NCBI RefSeq assembly: GCF_013294065.1
Contig: NZ_JABSNM010000006.1
Location: 36,883-100,882 of the forward strand
From: Sphaerotilus uruguayifluvii
GTDB taxonomy: Bacteria > Pseudomonadota > Gammaproteobacteria > Burkholderiales > Burkholderiaceae_C
DNA length: 64,000 nucleotides
Direction of reading: 5' to 3'
Position numbers and translations under genes: made by a program. Positions 61,442-64,000 of this stretch are shown here, piece after piece (the first letter of the stretch is position 1; the number at the start of each line of letters is the position of its first letter). The notes below the pieces were generated by a model, which made no database searches, was not told where the DNA came from, and was given only the letters and a program-made list of their open reading frames with translations.

Positions 61442-64000
61442 TCAGCTGCCCGAGGCCGGATCGACCACCAGCTTGCCCTGGGTCAGCAGCGCGGTGATGA
61501 TCTGCGCGTCGGTCGCGCCGCTGGTCAGGCCCAGCGAGCCGGGCAGGTCGACGCCCTGCAGCACGATGGTCTGGTCCTCGGCCGCGGCGCTGTAGCCGCT
61601 GGCGAAGGCGCCCGACGTGCTGACGTGGATGGTCGTCGTCGCGCTGCCGCCCGAGCCGATGACCGAGAAGTCCAGGTAGTTCGCCAGGTTGCCGACGGTG
61701 TTGCCCGCGCCCGAGCCTTCGCCGACGAGCAGGTCGCGCAGGTCGAGGATGTCGCTCTTGACGTCGAAGTCGCTGATCGTGTCGACCGCCGGTGCGCCCT
61801 TGGCACCCTGGTCGTTCAGCGACCAGGCGAACACGTCGTTGCCCAGGCCTCCGGCCAGCAGGTCGTCCCCCCGTCCGCCGACCAGGTGGTCGTCGCCGCC
61901 GAGGCCGTGGAGGGTGTCGTTGCCCGCGCCGCCGACGATGTAGTCGCTCCGGGTCGCGTCGCCATTGAGCAGGTCGCCCCCGATCGTGCCGACCAGCGTC
62001 GGGTCGTTGACCTGCACGGTCACGGTGGCCGACTGCGTGTCGCCGTCCTTGTCCGACAGCACGTAGCTCATCGTCTCGGTGGCGACGTGGTTGCTGGTGG
62101 CGACGCTGGCCGGGACGGTGTACTCGTAGGTGCCGTCGTCCATGTCGACGATGAACTTGCCGCCCTGTGCGGTGTTGACCACCAGCACCTTGGTGCTGGC
62201 GTCGAAGGACTGCATCGCGCTGGTGCCGCCGGTGGCCGAGATCGTCCGGTCGGTGGCGCTGTCGAGCGAGTAGGTGATGCCGTCGATCGTCACCGAGTGG
62301 ATGTAGGCGCCGTCCGCGCCGACCAGGCCGCCGCTGCGGATCTCGCCGCCGGTGGCCAGGTCGCCTGTCGGGGTGGGCACGGTGCTCTGCAGCACGCTGC
62401 TGAGCTGGTTCAGGTCGGTGACGATGACCGAGCTGGCGCTGGTGCCCGAGGTGGTCGTCCAGGCGATCGGATCCAGTGCGGTGGCCACCACGTCCGAGGT
62501 CATGCCGATCGCGTAGGCGTTCATCTGGTTCGTGGCCAGCCAGCTGCTCCAGTTGGCCTCCTCGCTGGCGCTGACGCCGATCGATCCGGAGGGGGCCGTC
62601 GGGTTGCCGTCAGAGAAGAAGTAGGTGACGTTCTGGCCGCTGGCGAGCTTGCCGCTGCTGGCATAGGCGGTCTGTGCCGCGGCCAGCGCCGCGTCATAGT
62701 TGGTCTCGCCGCCGGCGCTCAGCGAGTCGAGCAGCGTCTGGGCCTGGCCGACGGTCATCCAGGTGCTGTTCGGCGTCGAGGCGGTGTCCGAGAAGGTCAC
62801 CAGCTGGACCATGACGGTGCCGAATTCCGAGTAGCTCGCCAGCAGGCTCTTGATCGCCGAGATCGCCGCATCCAGCCGGGTCTGGCCGGCCAGCGCGCCG
62901 GTGGTCAGCGTCGACAGCATCGAGCCCGAGGTGTCGAGCACGACCAGCAGGTTGGTGTCCTGCAGTGTGACGGTGTCGTGCTGGTTGGCGATCGGGGCCG
63001 GTGCGTCGTCCTCGATGCTGACGGTGGCGGTGCCGTAGCCGGTGTAGCCGCCGCTGGTGGCGCCGTACTTCAGGCCGACCGACAGCACGTCCTCTCCGGC
63101 GCCCGCGTGGCGCACCGCGCCGGCCAGCGTGACGGTGTAGCTGCCGTTGTCGTTCATCACCGCGGTCAGGATCGTGCTGCCGTCGGCGGTGCCGGTCAGC
63201 GTGTGACCGTCGCTGCTGACGCTCCAGCTGACCTTGGTGCCGGTGGCCGAGGAGTACAGGTCCGGCTGCGTGCCGGCGGCCTGCCAGGTCATCGTGACGC
63301 CGGCACCGGTGAGCGTCGAGGCCAGCGACACGGTGCCGCTGTAGACGGCGCTGTCGGTGGTGTCGGTCGCGCCGCCGGCGGCGCTCGTGTCCTTGATGCC
63401 GCCGCTCAGGCCTTCCTCGGAGACGGCCAGACTGAAGTTCAGGTCGTTGTCGGTGCCGCCGGGGCCGGTGCCGTCGTCCTTGATGGTGCCCAGGCCGGAG
63501 CCGTCGGCGATGACGGCGTTGGTGGGGGCGGAGAGGTTGACGGTGAAGCTCTCCGGGCCCTCGTAGACGGCGTCGTTGAGGATCGGGACGGTGATGGTCT
63601 TGGTCGTCTCGCCGGGCGCGAAGGTCAGCGTGCCGGAGACGGCGGTGTAGTCGCTGCCGGCCTTGGCCGTGCCGTCGGCGGTGGCGAAGGCGACGGTGGT
63701 GGTCTGGGTGGTGGCGCCGGTCAGCGTGACGGTGAAGGTCGCGGTGCCGGCACCTTCGTTGACCACGACATCGTTGATGCTCAGCTTCGGCAGGTCGGCG
63801 GCGTCGGTGATGGTTCCGATGCCGGAGGCTGGGGCGGTGTCGAAAGGGGATTTCGCCTGCAGCGTCAGCGTCTCGTTGCCTTCGTAGACGGTGTCATCGA
63901 GGGTGGGAATGCGCACCAGGAAGCTGGTGGAGCCGGCCGGGACCGAGACGACGCCGGAGGCGGGCACATCGGCGTAGGTCTTGCCGCCGTCGACGGAGTA
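61442..64000 (-). CDS. C-terminal part of a giant RTX adhesin (LapA-like), cut by the window edge
   Basis: 852 residues visible; the frame continues past 64000, so the N-terminus with the LapG cleavage site is not seen. In order: at least two Calx-beta repeats (VVVNEGAGTATFTVTLTGA, DAVYEGPESFTVNLSAP), a bacterial Ig-like/VCBS-type stretch, a von Willebrand A domain with the metal site DTSGSM (from base 62936) of about 170 residues, another VCBS-like domain, RTX calcium repeats (GGAGNDTLHGLGGDDHLVGGRGDDLLAGGLGND) and the C-terminal type I secretion target region (TISDFDVKSDILDLRDLLVG). Typical of LapA-type adhesins substrate to LapG. Convergent with lapD. Confidence 0.94.
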   Translation of the reverse strand, partial: YSVDGGKTYADVPASGVVSVPAGSTSFLVRIPTLDDTVYEGNETLTLQAKSPFDTAPASGIGTITDAADLPKLSINDVVVNEGAGTATFTVTLTGATTQTTTVAFATADGTAKAGSDYTAVSGTLTFAPGETTKTITVPILNDAVYEGPESFTVNLSAPTNAVIADGSGLGTIKDDGTGPGGTDNDLNFSLAVSEEGLSGGIKDTSAAGGATDTTDSAVYSGTVSLASTLTGAGVTMTWQAAGTQPDLYSSATGTKVSWSVSSDGHTLTGTADGSTILTAVMNDNGSYTVTLAGAVRHAGAGEDVLSVGLKYGATSGGYTGYGTATVSIEDDAPAPIANQHDTVTLQDTNLLVVLDTSGSMLSTLTTGALAGQTRLDAAISAIKSLLASYSEFGTVMVQLVTFSDTASTPNSTWMTVGQAQTLLDSLSAGGETNYDAALAAAQTAYASSGKLASGQNVTYFFSDGNPTAPSGSIGVSASEEANWSSWLATNQMNAYAIGMTSDVVATALDPIAWTTTSGTSASSVIVTDLNQLSSVLQSTVPTPTGDLATGGEIRSGGLVGADGAYIHSVTIDGITYSLDSATDRTISATGGTSAMQSFDASTKVLVVNTAQGGKFIVDMDDGTYEYTVPASVATSNHVATETMSYVLSDKDGDTQSATVTVQVNDPTLVGTIGGDLLNGDATRSDYIVGGAGNDTLHGLGGDDHLVGGRGDDLLAGGLGNDVFAWSLNDQGAKGAPAVDTISDFDVKSDILDLRDLLVGEGSGAGNTVGNLANYLDFSVIGSGGSATTTIHVSTSGAFASGYSAAAEDQTIVLQGVDLPGSLGLTSGATDAQIITALLTQGKLVVDPASGS

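Overview
The window is 64 kb of very G+C-rich bacterial chromosome. By eye the G+C content is about 70% or more, and third codon positions are almost always G or C. Gene content and protein style point to a betaproteobacterium of the order Burkholderiales, most likely near the Rubrivivax/Leptothrix/Sphaerotilus group: TetR-type PaaR phenylacetate control, CysB next to a short CbiX, split LptF/LptG, a ChvE-type sugar transporter and a Lap biofilm system. This placement is inference, because no 16S or other marker was compared. Genes are tightly packed with many ATGA/GTGA start-stop overlaps. I saw no insertion sequence, phage gene, CRISPR array or integrase.

Layout. 1-6.2 kb: tail of a possible sensor gene coupled to a NarL-type response regulator, a secreted protein of unknown function, a DUF481 outer-membrane protein, a small membrane protein and parC. 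6.2-11.9 kb: signalling block with a stand-alone receiver, a chemoreceptor without periplasmic domain and a large hybrid histidine kinase. 11.9-14.4 kb: secreted DNA/RNA endonuclease, an uncharacterised exported protein and a DUF2145 protein. 14.3-23.9 kb: complete L-arabinose module, with chvE-gguA-gguB-araC on the minus strand and araB-araD-araA on the plus strand, facing away from a 534-bp regulatory region rich in repeats. 23.9-35.0 kb: phenylacetate degradation, with paaY divergent from paaG-I-K-A-B-C-D-E-R, an orphan amino-acid-type binding protein and paaZ; a PaaR-like operator lies between the two arms. 35.0-39.9 kb: ethanolamine use (eutC, eutB, permease eat) with a divergent AraC-type regulator.

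40-52.5 kb: aspartoacylase-like hydrolase, a small orphan gene with a clear promoter, a TerC-family membrane protein behind a yybP-ykoY manganese riboswitch, a large membrane protein with ten evenly spaced CxxC motifs, a GNAT acetyltransferase, a PLP-dependent basic amino acid decarboxylase, a LuxR-type regulator, cysB-cbiX and lptF-lptG. 52.5-56.4 kb: pepA-holC-hypothetical, a LivK-type binding protein and tRNA-Ser(GGA). 56.5-64 kb: a Lap-type c-di-GMP-controlled adhesin locus with a TolC-like outer-membrane channel (carrying an unusual C-terminal domain), LapG protease, LapD receptor and the C-terminal part of a giant RTX adhesin that runs off the right edge.

The main working units are arabinose uptake to D-xylulose 5-phosphate, phenylacetate to ring-opened CoA intermediates (paaF/H/J are not here), ethanolamine to acetaldehyde and ammonia, and surface attachment controlled by c-di-GMP through LapD/LapG. 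No gene cluster looks like a wholly new system. The best leads are the CxxC-repeat protein, the TolC fusion, the riboswitch leader of the TerC gene, the repeat-rich arabinose regulatory region and a shared promoter palindrome.
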